A DNA stretch of 64,000 nt from Zeugodacus cucurbitae (Eukaryota > Arthropoda > Insecta > Diptera > Tephritidae), in assembly GCF_028554725.1 (NCBI RefSeq), contig NC_071668.1, positions 14,553,501 to 14,617,500 of the forward strand, read 5' to 3'. The notes beneath the pieces were generated by a model. That model had not been told where the DNA came from. It worked only from the letters and a program-made list of their open reading frames with translations, and did no database searches. The first letter of the stretch is position 1. Each line of letters starts with the position of its first letter. Positions 1 to 10,970 of this stretch are shown piece by piece. Both the position numbers and the translations under genes were made by a program.

Positions 1-2450
1 GACTGAGATAATGAGGCTTTTTATCTGCGTTCACATTTAACCTTGAAGCAAATTATAATTTTCTTAACCTAACCCTATATAGTTGGGATCAACTTAAAAA
101 GCGAGTAAGATTTGATAGCTCTCCAACGACTTTTTCATACTCTCAAGTTCGGTCTACCACAGTTGTGTGTCACGGATATTCGTTTGAGAACATATTGAGG
201 GGATTGTAAGGATAATGATGCTCTGTCGTTATTGTTAAGTATTCACTGTCTTAGATTCCCTTAGCCTATATTCTTCTTTGGGCACTTGCTTCATGAAAAA
301 AACCCTGTTTTTCTTTGACTTTCCTGCAATTTTATATATTACTAACATCGAGAATTGATCCCAAGACGCCCTGAGTTACCATCACACTCCACCACGACAA
401 CCTATCCTGCATGTTCTTACGTATCTTCTTCGTTCTTAATCAGATTTAAATACCCGAGTTAATTCTAATTGCCCAGCAATACACAATTTCACATATCTCT
501 CTTCGACTTTGTTGTTTTTATTTTATTTATACGCAACTTTAACAATGTTTACATAAAAAATTAATTTTTTACTTCATTTTTATCGTGTGAGTAAGTCGGT
601 GGCGGCGGTTCTCGTTTGCATTTATGCGTTTTCTATTGAATTTCTGGTGATTAATTTGATTGTTGATAAATGTGCTGCAGTGCCGCATGGTAGCAGTGGC
701 GAGGCAGTAGTGTCTGCACCTTGCGCCTCCACCCCGCGTGCTCCATCACACTCATACATATGCGCGCTTGCCGGATCCCTTGGATTAGTACTATATACTA
801 AGCATTCAAAGCAGTTCAATGCCACTATTAATATTGTTGTCATTGTTGCTGTTGTTATTCGATTGTTGTAGGTTTTGTTGTTGTTGCATTGCTATTTTTA
901 TGATTATAGTTCATTATCACCAACGCCACCGTCATTGCCACTGTCAGCCATCAAACGATCACAAATAGATGGCATGGCGTAGAAGAAACTTGCAGCTAGC
1001 TCATCATCAGCAGCAGCCGCCGCGAGCAGCAGCAACAACAAGCAATTCATCGTTCGATCGTTTTGTGGTTGGGCATTCTTCAAGCTTGTTGTTGTTGTTG
1101 CGGCAGATAGTTAGCAGCAGCGCAATTGTTGCATGTGGCAGTTGTTGTTGTGCTAGACACTTTGTAGATCAACTCGTAAAATCTTGGCCACATACTGGGC
1201 CACCGGTGTTGGGATGCTTCATAATTGCTGGTTGATATTGTACTGTGCTGTTTTGTTGTTGCTAGTGTTGTTTTCTGTATTGTTGTTGTGGTTATTTTTT
1301 ATTATGTTGTTATTGTTGTGTGTCTTGTTGTTTCTTCAACAACTTTCAACGCCTCAACTCCTGCGCTACCACCTTTCCAGTCGTTCCTTCTCCGCCCATT
1401 GCCCCTCATTGGCTCACACACACACACCTCATTGCTTTCATTTTCGATTTTTATGACTTTTAATTGATGTTAGTTTTTCCATAATTTATGTATTGTCGGG
1501 GGGAATTTTTATAGCTTAATTGTCTAAACCTTTTTAATTGCTTATGTTTCCCTTGAAATATTCCCAAGCCACCACAGTGCTGCCATATTAACTCTATAAA
1601 CAAACCGGCATTCGTATGTGTAATTTCACCAGAACGCAATTGCATACATACATACAAACATATGTACTTCTGTGGTATGATGTGTGTGAAAAATGCGTGA
1701 AAATGTTGCATGACATTTATGGTTGGCGGCTGCTAGTGGCTCCTGCTGTTGTTGTTGCCGCGCCCCGCTATTGCAGCTCCTGTTGCTCTTCCAGTTGCTG
1801 TCAGCGCTTGCTTGTTACACACCACATCAGTATCGACAGTCTTTCGTTTATTTTCACTAATATTGATGTGTTTTTGTGGAATTTTGATTTTTTGATTGCG
1901 ATTTTATGTTTTGTTTCGGTGAAAATTTTACGATCGATGCGTGGCCACCAAAGTTGCGGTTTTTGTTTAATATGAAATATTTTGATGGCTTCATTATTAT
2001 CTGGTGATTCAAATGTACCACATATTATGTAATGTTATTGCTTGGTGAAAGAATTTTTATATACAATATTGAAAAGTGAAAAAATAAGGGGCAAACTCAG
2101 ACGTCGGGAACTCAATATCTTAATTGTTATTATTACAAAGTTGTTTCTTATTCGAATTATGGTCCAAAAATATATTTTCATTTTAAGTAAAATATCCTAC
2201 CGGTCGTTCATATAGTATATTTTAGCATCATTTGATCTTCAAACCTTTCAATACCTTATTCCAAAATGAGTCTCAGTCTCGAAAATTACCTCTTCATTGT
2301 TTAAGTTTCTTTCAAGTGGGCTTTCAGTGTAGGTTGCAACTAGAAAAAGTTGCTGAATTTAAGAATACGATGGATATGAAATCAATTCGAAGTCCAAAGT
2401 GAAATTTATACACTCGTTATTGAAAATAAACGAACTTTTTGGTCTGTCTG
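1..2450. other. Noncoding DNA, GTT-rich in part
   Basis: No gene is supported here. Between about 830 and 1330 the plus strand is rich in GTT/TTG trinucleotides, which creates open frames of Leu, Val and Cys with no domain. The rest is AT-rich. I see no splice-bounded coding segment or RNA gene. Confidence 0.6.
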
Positions 2451-2563
2451 GGTCTTACGGATATATTAAGTTGACAAATATCTCCGCCTTTTTGTCTTTT
2501 GAATTTCGGAGCTATGTATAAAGCGCTACAGAGCTCGTATCTGGCAATACTATATCTACTTAT

Positions 2564-3396
2564 TTGAAAGGTCTTGACATAACCTACAAAACGACGCTAT
2601 GCATGATTAGTTTGGATATTGTGTTGAACAGTTATAGACGTGTAAACTTGGAGTTCACTAACGCCGAAACACACGCCATTTTAAAGTTTTCCTTCGTTAA
2701 AGGCAAATCCGCAAGAGAAACGTTCCGTGAGATTAATAGTGTTTTGGGGGATGGTACTCTATCACTTCGAACTGCGGAAGAATGGTTTCGACGAGTTTCA
2801 GAGCGGGTGAAAACGACACCATGGATAAGCCACCCGGCGGAAGACCTGTGTGTTAGGTATTCTAACTTGATGTGGCATCTCGTGACATCGCCCAGGAGAT
2901 GGAAGTTAGTCACCAAACCATTTGCAGAAGGCTGGATACACAAAAAAGTTTGATGTTTGGGTGCCGCATGATTTGACGCAAAAAAAGTATTCTGAAACGG
3001 AACGAGCTCGACCGATTTTTGAATCGGATGGTGACTGGCGATGAAAAAAGGATCACATACGAAAATATCAAGCGAAAACGGTCGTGTTTGAAGGCCGGCA
3101 AATCAATCCAAACAAGGGCCAAGCCGAAATTGACGGCCAGGAAGGTTTTGCTGTGTGTTTGGTGGGATTGGAAGGTAATCATCCACTATGAGCTGTTCCC
3201 ATATGGTCAGATGCTTAATTTTACCATCTGCTGCGAACAACTGGACCGTTTGAAGCAGGCGATCGACCAGAAGCGTCCAGAATTGGCCAACAGGAAGGAT
3301 GTAGTGTTCCACCAGGACAACGCCAGACCACACACTTGGTTAATGACTCGTCAGAAGCTACGGGAGCTCGGTTGGTCTCATTCATTCATTGACTAA
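2564..3396 (+). pseudogene. Broken mariner transposase, 3' truncated
   Basis: This is the remnant of a mariner DNA transposon, whose transposase would cut and paste the element at TA sites. The N-terminal helix-turn-helix region is visible as FVKGKSARETFREIN followed by SLRTAEEWFRRVSE (about 2690-2815). The frame then shifts, and DVASRDIAQEMEVSHQTICR (about 2870-2930) lies in a different frame. The catalytic core resumes in a third stretch from about 3000: TGDEK carries the first aspartate (near 3035), LLCVWWDW follows, and HQDNARPH carries the second aspartate (near 3316). The spacing of roughly 94 residues fits the family. The sequence stops matching at GWSHSFID, before the expected third aspartate block, so the copy is both frameshifted and truncated. 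No inverted repeats were found. The family is clear, but I leave the subfamily open. Confidence 0.88.
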
Positions 3397-3967
3397 AGAA
3401 CTTTCACAAGACGGAACCAAAGAAAACTGTGTTATGATACTAAACTAAATCTTCTAAAGATTTATTCACTCATAAATTCACTATGCTCTTGAAACCTTTT
3501 GTAAATAGCAGAACCCGTCAGTAGACCTTGCAGCTCTCCTTAATTGTATATGTTGCCATTTTTTTCGTCTTCTAAATAAAATAATAATACCTTAATAGCC
3601 ATAGATAGAGTTCCAATATAGGCAGCAATATACTGAAAACATGAAAGCACCTACTACTACAGCTATTCAGTTATACGAAAGATGGCTTCAAATTTCATTA
3701 GAGATTGTTGATTAGGCATTCTGCTAGTTGCCGATAACGAATGAAGCTTTTCAATGCCGAGCCTTTTGTGTATTAGTCGGTATTCCCTAGTATGTTAATA
3801 AGATAAAACAAGGTACTATGGTTACATTTTAGACAAGAAAGCATTCTTTCTATCTATAGCAATAAATTCGATTTGGTTCTGAATTTTTGATCAAAGGAAG
3901 GATTTTACATAATTTGGCGTAGTTCTGATTTTTTGTTATATTCAGCCAAGTTTGGGTCTGTTTGGGA
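3397..3967. other. AT-rich noncoding spacer
   Basis: I see nothing recognisable here. It separates the truncated mariner from the RTE insertion, and the missing 3' part of the mariner is not found within it. Confidence 0.5.
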
Positions 3968-4008
3968 CTTTTTGATATGTATGTGTATGTGATTGGCGTT
4001 GCAACCGT

Positions 4009-6999
4009 TTAGCCGGTTATAGCCGAATCGACGATAGTGCGCCACCTGTCTCTCTCCTTCGCAGTTCGGCGCCAGTTGGAGATCCCAAGTGTAACCAGGT
4101 CGCTCTCCACCTGGTCCCTCCAACGGAGTGGAGGCCTTCCCCTTCCTCGGCTTCCTCCGGCGGGTACTGCATCGAACACTTTCAGGGCTGGAGTGTTTTC
4201 GTCCATTCGGACAACATGACCTAGCCAGCGTAGCCGCTGTCTTTTTATTCGCTGAACTATGTCAATGTCGTCGTATAACTCGTACAGCTCATCGTTCCAT
4301 CGTCTGCGGTATTCGCCGTTGCCAATGTTCTGAGGACCATAAATCTTGCGCAAAATTTTCCTCTCGAAAACTCCTAGTGTCGTCTCATCTGATGTTGACA
4401 TCGTCCAAGCTTCTGCACCGTAAAGCAGGACGGGAATGATAAGCGACTTGTAGAGCTTGATTTTGGTTCGTCGAGAGAGGACTTTACTGTTCAATTGCCT
4501 ACTCAGTCCAAAGTAGCACCTGTTGGCAAGAGTTATTCTGCGCTGGATTTCGAGGCTGACATTGTTCGTGTTGTTGATGCTGGTTCCCAGGTATACGAAA
4601 TTATCTACGACCTCGAAGTTATGACTGTCAACAGTGACGTGGGAGCCAAGACGCGAATGCGCCGACTGTTTGTTTGATGACAGGAGATATTTCGTCTTGT
4701 CCTCATTCACCTCCAGACCCATTCGCTTTGCCTCCTTATCCATGCGGGAAAAAGCAGAACAAACGGCGCGGTTGTTGCTTCCGATGATATCAATATCATC
4801 GGCGTACGCCAGGAGCTGTACACTCTTGTAGAAGATTGTACCTTCTCGGTTTAGCTCTGCAGCTCTTATAATTTTTTCCAGCATCAGGTTAAAGAAGTCG
4901 CACGATAGTGAGTCACCTTGTCTGAAACCTCGTTTGGTATCGAACGGCTCGGAGAGGTCCTTCCCAATCATGACGGAGCTTTTGGTGTTGCTCAACGTCA
5001 ATTTACACAGCCGTATTAGTTTTGCGGGGATACCAAATTCAGACATCGCGGCGTAAAGGCAACTCCTTTTCGTGCTGTCGAAAGCAGCTTTAAAATCGAC
5101 AAAAAGGTGGTGTGTGTCGATCCTCTTTTCTCGGGTCTTTTCCAAGATTTGGCGCATGGTGAATATCTGGTCAGTTGTCGATTTTCCAGGTCTAAAGCCA
5201 CACTGATAAGGTCCAATCAGTTTGTTGACGGTGGGCTTTAGTCTTTCACACAATACGCTCGATAGAACCTTGTATGCGATATTTAGGAGGCTGATCCCAC
5301 GGTAATTGGCGCAGATTGTAGGATCTCCCTTTTTATGGATTGGGCAGAGCACACTGAGATTCCAATCGTCAGGCATGCTTTCTTCCGACCATATTCTGCA
5401 AAGAAGCTGATGCATGCACCTTATCAGTTCTTCGCCGCCGTATTTGAATAGTTCTGCCGGTAATCTATCGGCCCCCGCTGCTTTGTTGTTCTTCAAGCGG
5501 GTAATTGCTATTCGAATTTCTTCATGGTCGGGTAATGGAACATCTGTTCCATCGTCATCGATTGGGGGATCGGTTTCGCCATCTCCTGGTGTTGTACTCT
5601 CACTGCCATTCAGCAGGTCGGAGAAGTGTTCCCTCCATAATCCCAGTATGCCCTGGACATCGGTTACCAGATTACCACCTTGGTCTCTACATGAGGATGC
5701 TCCGGTCTTGAAACCTTCGTTAAGTCGCTTCATTTTTTCATAAAATTTTCGAGCATTCCCTCTGTCTGCCAGCTTCTCAAGCTCTTCGTACTCACGCATT
5801 TCAGCCTCTTTCTTTTTTTGTCTGCAAATGCGTCTCGCTTCCCTCTTCAGCTCTCGGTATCTATCCCATCCCGCACGTGTTGTGGTCGTTTGCAATGTTG
5901 CGAGGTAGGCAGTCTGTTTTCTCTCCGCTGCGAGACGGCACTCCTCATCGTACCAGCTTGTTTTTTGTCGTTGCCGAAAACCAATTGTTTCGGCTGCAGC
6001 GGTACGCAGTGAGTTTGAGATGCCGTTCCACAGTTCCCTTATACCGAGATGCTGATGAGTGCTCTCAGAGAGCAGGAGTGCAAGTCGAGTAGAGTATTTC
6101 GTGGCTGTCTGTTGCGATTGCAGCTTTTCGACGTCGAACCTTCCTTGTGTTTGTTGACGGGCATTCTTTGCTGCACAGAGGCGGGTGCGTATCTTCGCTG
6201 CGACCAGATAATGGTCCGAGTCTATATTTGGTCCTCGGAGCGTACGCACGTCTAAAACACAGGAGACATGTCTTCCGTCTATCACAACGTGATCGATTTG
6301 GTTCCGCGTGTTTCGATCAGGAGACAGCCAAGTAGCTTGATGTATTTTCTTATGCTGGAATCTGGTACTACAGACGACCATATTTCGGGCCCCAGCGAAG
6401 TCGATCAGTCTCAGGCCGTTTGGCGATGTTTCGTCATGGAGGCTGAATTTTCCGACTGTTGTGCCAAAGACACCTTCTTTACCCACCCTGGCGTTAAAAT
6501 CACCAAGCACGACTTTTACATCGTGGCGGGGGCAGCGCTCATAGGTGCGTTCTAGGCGCTCATAGAAAGCATCTTTGGTCACATCGTCCTTCTCTTCCGT
6601 TGGGGCGTGGGCGCAAATCAGCGATATGTTGAAGAACCTCGCTTTGATGCGGATTGTGGCTAGACGTTCATCCACCGGGGTGAATGCCAGGACTCTGCGA
6701 CGGAGTCTCTCTCCCACCACAAATCCAACACCAAATTTGCGCTCCTTTATATGGCCGCTGTAGTAGATGTCACAAGGACCCACCTTCTTCCGTCCTTGTC
6801 CCGTCCATCGCACTTCTTGGATGGCGGTGATGTCAGCCTTAAGTCGTATGAGGACATCAACCAGCTGGGCAGAGGCACCTTCCCAATTAAGGGTCCGGAC
6901 ATTCCAGGTGCATGCCCTTATATCATTATCCTTAAAACGTTTGCAGGGGTCGTCATCAGAAGGGGGGTGTCTCATCCGAGGCTTTCGTAGATTTTTCAT
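4009..6999 (-). CDS. RTE-type LINE ORF: endonuclease plus reverse transcriptase (996 aa)
   Basis: The protein nicks target DNA and reverse-transcribes its own RNA at the nick. The start is the ATG at 6999 (MKNLRKPRM). An APE-type endonuclease occupies residues about 28-270, with TWNVRTL (N33), QEVRW (E62), LGDFNARVG (D167, N169), QIDHV (D236-H237) and SDH (261-263). A coiled, charged linker (about 340-430) leads into the reverse transcriptase at about 500-810: NYRGISLL, GFRPGKSTTDQ, FVDFKAAFD (D635), GFRQGDSLS and AYADDIDIIG (D734-D735). The C-terminal part has YGAEAWT, RRRWNDELYELY and RLRWLGHVVRMDE, typical of the RTE clade and often annotated as craniofacial development protein 2-like. No stop or frameshift is present and all catalytic residues are kept, so the copy may still be functional. 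Clade assignment is from motif style, without a tree. Confidence 0.95.
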   Translation of the reverse strand: MKNLRKPRMRHPPSDDDPCKRFKDNDIRACTWNVRTLNWEGASAQLVDVLIRLKADITAIQEVRWTGQGRKKVGPCDIYYSGHIKERKFGVGFVVGERLRRRVLAFTPVDERLATIRIKARFFNISLICAHAPTEEKDDVTKDAFYERLERTYERCPRHDVKVVLGDFNARVGKEGVFGTTVGKFSLHDETSPNGLRLIDFAGARNMVVCSTRFQHKKIHQATWLSPDRNTRNQIDHVVIDGRHVSCVLDVRTLRGPNIDSDHYLVAAKIRTRLCAAKNARQQTQGRFDVEKLQSQQTATKYSTRLALLLSESTHQHLGIRELWNGISNSLRTAAAETIGFRQRQKTSWYDEECRLAAERKQTAYLATLQTTTTRAGWDRYRELKREARRICRQKKKEAEMREYEELEKLADRGNARKFYEKMKRLNEGFKTGASSCRDQGGNLVTDVQGILGLWREHFSDLLNGSESTTPGDGETDPPIDDDGTDVPLPDHEEIRIAITRLKNNKAAGADRLPAELFKYGGEELIRCMHQLLCRIWSEESMPDDWNLSVLCPIHKKGDPTICANYRGISLLNIAYKVLSSVLCERLKPTVNKLIGPYQCGFRPGKSTTDQIFTMRQILEKTREKRIDTHHLFVDFKAAFDSTKRSCLYAAMSEFGIPAKLIRLCKLTLSNTKSSVMIGKDLSEPFDTKRGFRQGDSLSCDFFNLMLEKIIRAAELNREGTIFYKSVQLLAYADDIDIIGSNNRAVCSAFSRMDKEAKRMGLEVNEDKTKYLLSSNKQSAHSRLGSHVTVDSHNFEVVDNFVYLGTSINNTNNVSLEIQRRITLANRCYFGLSRQLNSKVLSRRTKIKLYKSLIIPVLLYGAEAWTMSTSDETTLGVFERKILRKIYGPQNIGNGEYRRRWNDELYELYDDIDIVQRIKRQRLRWLGHVVRMDENTPALKVFDAVPAGGSRGRGRPPLRWRDQVESDLVTLGISNWRRTAKERDRWRTIVDSAITG

Positions 7000-7243
7000 T
7001 GGGGGGTGTTTTTATGTGGTGGGTCCCAAACCCTACGCACAACCGCATAAGCGGGCTTCGCCTTCTCACTTTAGCTCGCCTTCAAACGGATGTCTGTTGG
7101 CTACCCAGAGGATACTTGGTCTAAAACCGGAAGTCGTGAGCTGCTTGAACCATGTGGAGAAGAATCGTTTCTGGCCACTCCCAAGTGAGTGACAATCAAA
7201 AACTTTCCTCACTTGCGTGAACTTCTACACATGATCCCATCCT
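7000..7243 (-). promoter_or_regulatory. 5' leader of RTE copy 1, probable internal promoter region
   Basis: This 244-base GC-richer segment upstream of the LINE start codon is conserved almost base for base in copy 2 (46510-46754), apart from an indel in the G-run next to the ATG. LINEs of this kind carry promoter activity in the 5' leader, so a regulatory role is inferred from position and conservation. No specific promoter element was identified. Confidence 0.5.
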
Positions 7244-7259
7244 CCATCCTTTTTGATAT

Positions 7260-9780
7260 AGTGATCTATAATGGGTTCTCGCAAAATGAATATTTGGCTC
7301 ACGCTTCCTGCTCTTTCACAGCAGGGTGTACAATTTAGTGAGATATCGAAGTACTCGATCTTATGCGAACTGTTCGAACAGTCGAGTCTAGGTTATGAGT
7401 TTTGTTTAAACGATTTATATTTCGTTAAATATTATAATGTGAATAAGATGTCTTAAAACTATTTGAGTAATGATTTATATCGTTACAACAACAACAACAA
7501 CAATATATATTAATCCCAGGCCTTTCACCATAAACTGACTACTGCTTTACATAAGTGATAGATTTCATAATAGCGTGTTAGGGAGAGTAATGAAGTTATC
7601 TTATATTATTCGATGTATTAGAATTCTCAACGCATTGAAATCCTATGTTTGGATATTAAAAAATAATATAAATCTCCTTGATAATTATCAATTTTATTAC
7701 GCTCCTTTTTATTTGAGAAATATTTTATTATATGCATTTAAGGAGATATCGGACGAATATTAATTATTTTTGGCATTTTCCATATTGACATTTTTTTATC
7801 AATTAAATCAATCACATCAAGTAATAAAAATTTAATTTTGTATTTTAATGAAGATAATTTAGTTATTTCTGCATATAATTTAATACACTATATGTATGAT
7901 TGTATGTCTGTTCTTTAAAGAATTTTATATGCTGATTATTGACTGACTTCCTTTATTATTTTCCCATCATTACTGCACAAGATTTACTATCTTTTTATAT
8001 ACACCTTTGTATGTATATTTGTGTGTTCAGGCTCATATGTAGCGCAGGTTACTTAAAATGATGGATAAATTTAAAGTAATAAAAATTAGAATTACGACCA
8101 TACCTTTAAAGGACACGTACAACCATTTGCCTGCACTCCTTGCTTCCACAAGTGTGTATGTACATATATATATATGTTTATGTATGGGTATATACATATA
8201 TGTGTGTCTTCATACCTGTATCATAGATTTTGAGTGGAATCTAAACAATTTCCATGCACAACGGTGTTAAATGTGTACCTCCTCAATTGGTCATAAGTGA
8301 ATCTTAAATTGCTGTATTTTTTATTTATTTTTTTGAGTTGTTGTTGTTTTTATTGTTTTTCGTTTTTGCTTTTTGACAATTTTCAATTGCCGTTTTCATC
8401 AATGAAATAGCGCCACAGACAATTGGCGACAAAATAATCGATTAACTTGACAGAAATTATTAAGGTCTGCGTGCATAACTGATTGGGAAAGGGATTTCGG
8501 TTTAGATATTGACGGCGTTCGCTGCATACATAGACGAGAAAAAAGGCCGAAAGGCACACACAATTTATTCATATGAACCTTTGTGTATGTATGTATATGT
8601 TTCTATTCTTTAGCGCCACTTTCTTACTTACACATCCTTCTTCATTGATCCTGCTTTGCGCAAGCGCAACTGCCTACTACTTCTTGTTGTTGTTGTTGTT
8701 GCTAAACATATGTGATTCTCAGTTAGACACTTTAATTTGGCTTAGTTTCTTTATGGTGCAATATTCTCGTGTCTACAGGTATAGGCGACATCACTCTTTG
8801 TTGTTGTTGTTTTTAGTATTTTTTTATTTGCCACTCACCTGAATTTTCTTTCGTCCACTCTGCTCGACTCGCAAACACGTGAGGCGCCAGCGGCGGTCTA
8901 TTTGTGATAAGCGATTTTAATTTATGTTGTTGTCTATTTTTTGTTGTTTTTGTTGCTTAAAAAAGGCACAGCAAAAATACAAATCTAAATCACAATTCAA
9001 CGGTTTGTTGAGTTCATAATATTTTTTTTATCAAAATACTTTTTTTATTCGTCTTCAATTGCATTTTGGACATGCGAGAAATTGTGGTCGCCAAGTGTTG
9101 AGCGCAGAATCTAGTCTGCAGACTGCGACGATTTGTGAGATTTCATAAATTTGAAGTGCAATCGGACAGCTTGCTAGCAAAAAAAAAGTAATTTTTATGC
9201 GATTTATATATGCACATTACGGTACCCATATTTACCGTATATGTGTCGCCACAAAGCGATCTCAACTCAAGATCATACTGCAGTTGAGTCCTTTCTTGTA
9301 CGTGGCCAAAATTCAGCAGGTGCTTATGGTCAGCACACACCTTTCAATTTCTAGGTTTAGACACACGTATGTATGTGAATCCAGCTGCATTTCGCCTTTT
9401 CGGAATTTATTCAAATCGGAAGTGCCCGCATTGATCGTGACTGACATTTTTGAAGTTCAACAAAATAAAAACTGTTATTTTATTTTGTTGATCTTAACAC
9501 TTTGACCTGCGGCAATAATACAAATAGTAGTTTTCAGCTTGCATTTGATGACAACACTTCCGGTTGAAAAAAGAGTTTTGAAATTACAAATTTTGGTTTT
9601 GTGCTCTGAATCGTAATCCGCGCGCTGATCCTCATTTGTTTTTTGTTTTTTCTCTCACTAGGGATCATTTTATTACTTGAACGCCTTGAACCTGCTTCCT
9701 TCTTTAGTTTGCTTTAGTTATTTTCACTTCTTAGCAAAAAGGCCGCTAAATTTGCATAAATATTTATCTAGAACTTAAGA
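7260..9780. other. AT-rich noncoding DNA
   Basis: No gene is supported. There is a short (CAA)n run at about 7487-7503, TA/CATA dinucleotide tracts at about 8158-8206 and GTT runs at about 8683-8702 and 8798-8810. The small open frames are low complexity or lack any domain. Confidence 0.55.
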
Positions 9781-10195
9781 AGGTGGAATATGGGTCGCAC
9801 TTGCCGATTATTAAAATTCAAAAGGGACGATATAAAAATTTTGGTAGTAGTTATTTATTTATTTATTTACAAGAATATTGAAGCTATAACTAAATTATAG
9901 AACAATATATTAAGTTAAAGCTATGGCATCTGGGGCCTTAAGCTAATATGTATGTGAGGATATATAGTAGTGCAGTTAATTTAGGTGGGATGGAACATGT
10001 TAGCGTGAGTGAAAGATGTGAAGGAATAGTAAGTTCATAATTTATTATATAGGTTACAAAACTTTAAATAATTAATTAGTGTTATTAAGTTTTTAGTTGA
10101 AGGGTTTTTGAGTAGGTTTGAGGGTGTTGGATCTGGGAGTGACAGTCGGTAGATATCGAAGAATGTGCATGAATCAAGGATGTGTTGGGTACTAA

Positions 10196-10495
10196 TTGTC
10201 TGACTATTGCAAAAGTTACATATGTTGGACAGTTATTATAACGGGACATTGTTTGATTGGCAGACATGCCTGTAGATTGAGGACACCATACAATGATTAC
10301 TGCAGAAGCTGTCAAGAAATAAAAGAAGAAGAAACTGTAGAACATGTTCTATGCGGATACAAATCTTTATATAGGAAAAGAAAGGCAACTATCGGTCGTG
10401 GTTACCTCGACGAAATCTCAGAAATTGCACAGTAAAAACTTTTTGAAGTATTAAATTTCATCAAGACCACTGAGTGGTTCAAAGAGGACATGGTT
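10196..10495 (+). pseudogene. LINE 3' end: RNase H tail and CCHC motif fragment
   Basis: This is a fragment of the C-terminal end of a non-LTR retrotransposon polyprotein of the RNase H-bearing type (I, R1 or Jockey groups). Visible in order are ITGHCLIGRHACRLR, the usual block at the end of the RNase H domain, then CRSC and EETVEHVLC, a C-x2-C...H-x3-C zinc-knuckle-like motif, then a short helical tail with EVLNFIKTTEWFKED. The last part lies past the stop at about 10435 in a shifted reading. All the endonuclease and reverse transcriptase is missing. The type differs from the RTE copies in this window, which have no RNase H domain. Confidence 0.78.
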
Positions 10496-10499
10496 GGGT

Positions 10500-10970
10500 G
10501 CAAATGCAGAGAATCTCACTGAGACAGATTCGACTGTCCATTGTGACACCCGGAAAAACTCCTAACGGATCACTAAGACCCTTATGTTGCGACAAAGCGC
10601 TTGGACTCAATAATAAAGTTCTTAAGTCGACTAATGTCGATTCCAGTCACTTCGCTGGGTTCGCAGAAAATATGCTTACCGAGGTTCTTTAACCTAAGTC
10701 TGGCGAATGTTGGACATTGAAGGAGGAAGTGCTTGTACGATTCTTCTTCGCGTCTGACATGATATCTAGCCTCACCGGGGGTGTGCCTATTGGGCAATGA
10801 CCAGTAAGTACTCTAATGATCGCGGAGAGATGAGCCTTACTGAGCGACAGTAGCTGCAAAGACCGTTTTCGCGCAAGTGCAAGGGCGAGCTCACTCAAAA
10901 ACAATGTGTCCAGCGCTCTGGAGGAAGTGGACCACGGACTGCCCACACGTTTCCACTCCGGCGCCAATAT
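10500..10970 (-). pseudogene. Second LINE 3' end in opposite orientation, frameshifted
   Basis: On the minus strand, SKAHLSAIIRVLTGHCPIG (about 10800-10870) marks the end of an RNase H domain. After a frameshift, REEESYKHFLLQCPTFARLR (about 10680-10745) gives the usual Cys/His tail with the first cysteines lost. The downstream AACATAAGGG...CACAATGGAC stretch (to about 10530) resembles a LINE 3' untranslated region. It faces the plus-strand fragment at 10196-10495 tail to tail with almost no spacer. Only the last part of the element survives. The family is clear, but the exact clade (I, R1 or Jockey) is not. Confidence 0.75.

Larger units (their letters stand above)
3979..7248 (-). mobile_element. 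Full-length RTE-type non-LTR retrotransposon, copy 1
   Basis: This is a complete LINE on the minus strand, bounded by an 11-bp direct repeat, CTTTTTGATAT, at 3968-3978 and 7249-7259. I read that repeat as the target-site duplication. The 3' end (low coordinates) finishes in a short CATACA-type microsatellite instead of a poly(A) tail, as is usual in the RTE clade. About 245 bases of 5' leader precede the single large ORF. The sequence from 3991 to 7243 is nearly identical to 43501-46754. Copy 1 has five more bases at its 5' end (7244-7248) than the shared segment, so it may be the more complete of the two. Confidence 0.93.

Noticed and set aside
969..1456. Overlapping plus-strand ORFs near the left edge
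   Set aside because: Low-complexity Leu/Val/Ser frames come from GTT and CAG runs, with no domain.
4037..6990. Many plus-strand ORFs of 60-141 codons inside both LINE copies
   Set aside because: They are shadows of the 996-aa minus-strand ORF and show no domain of their own.
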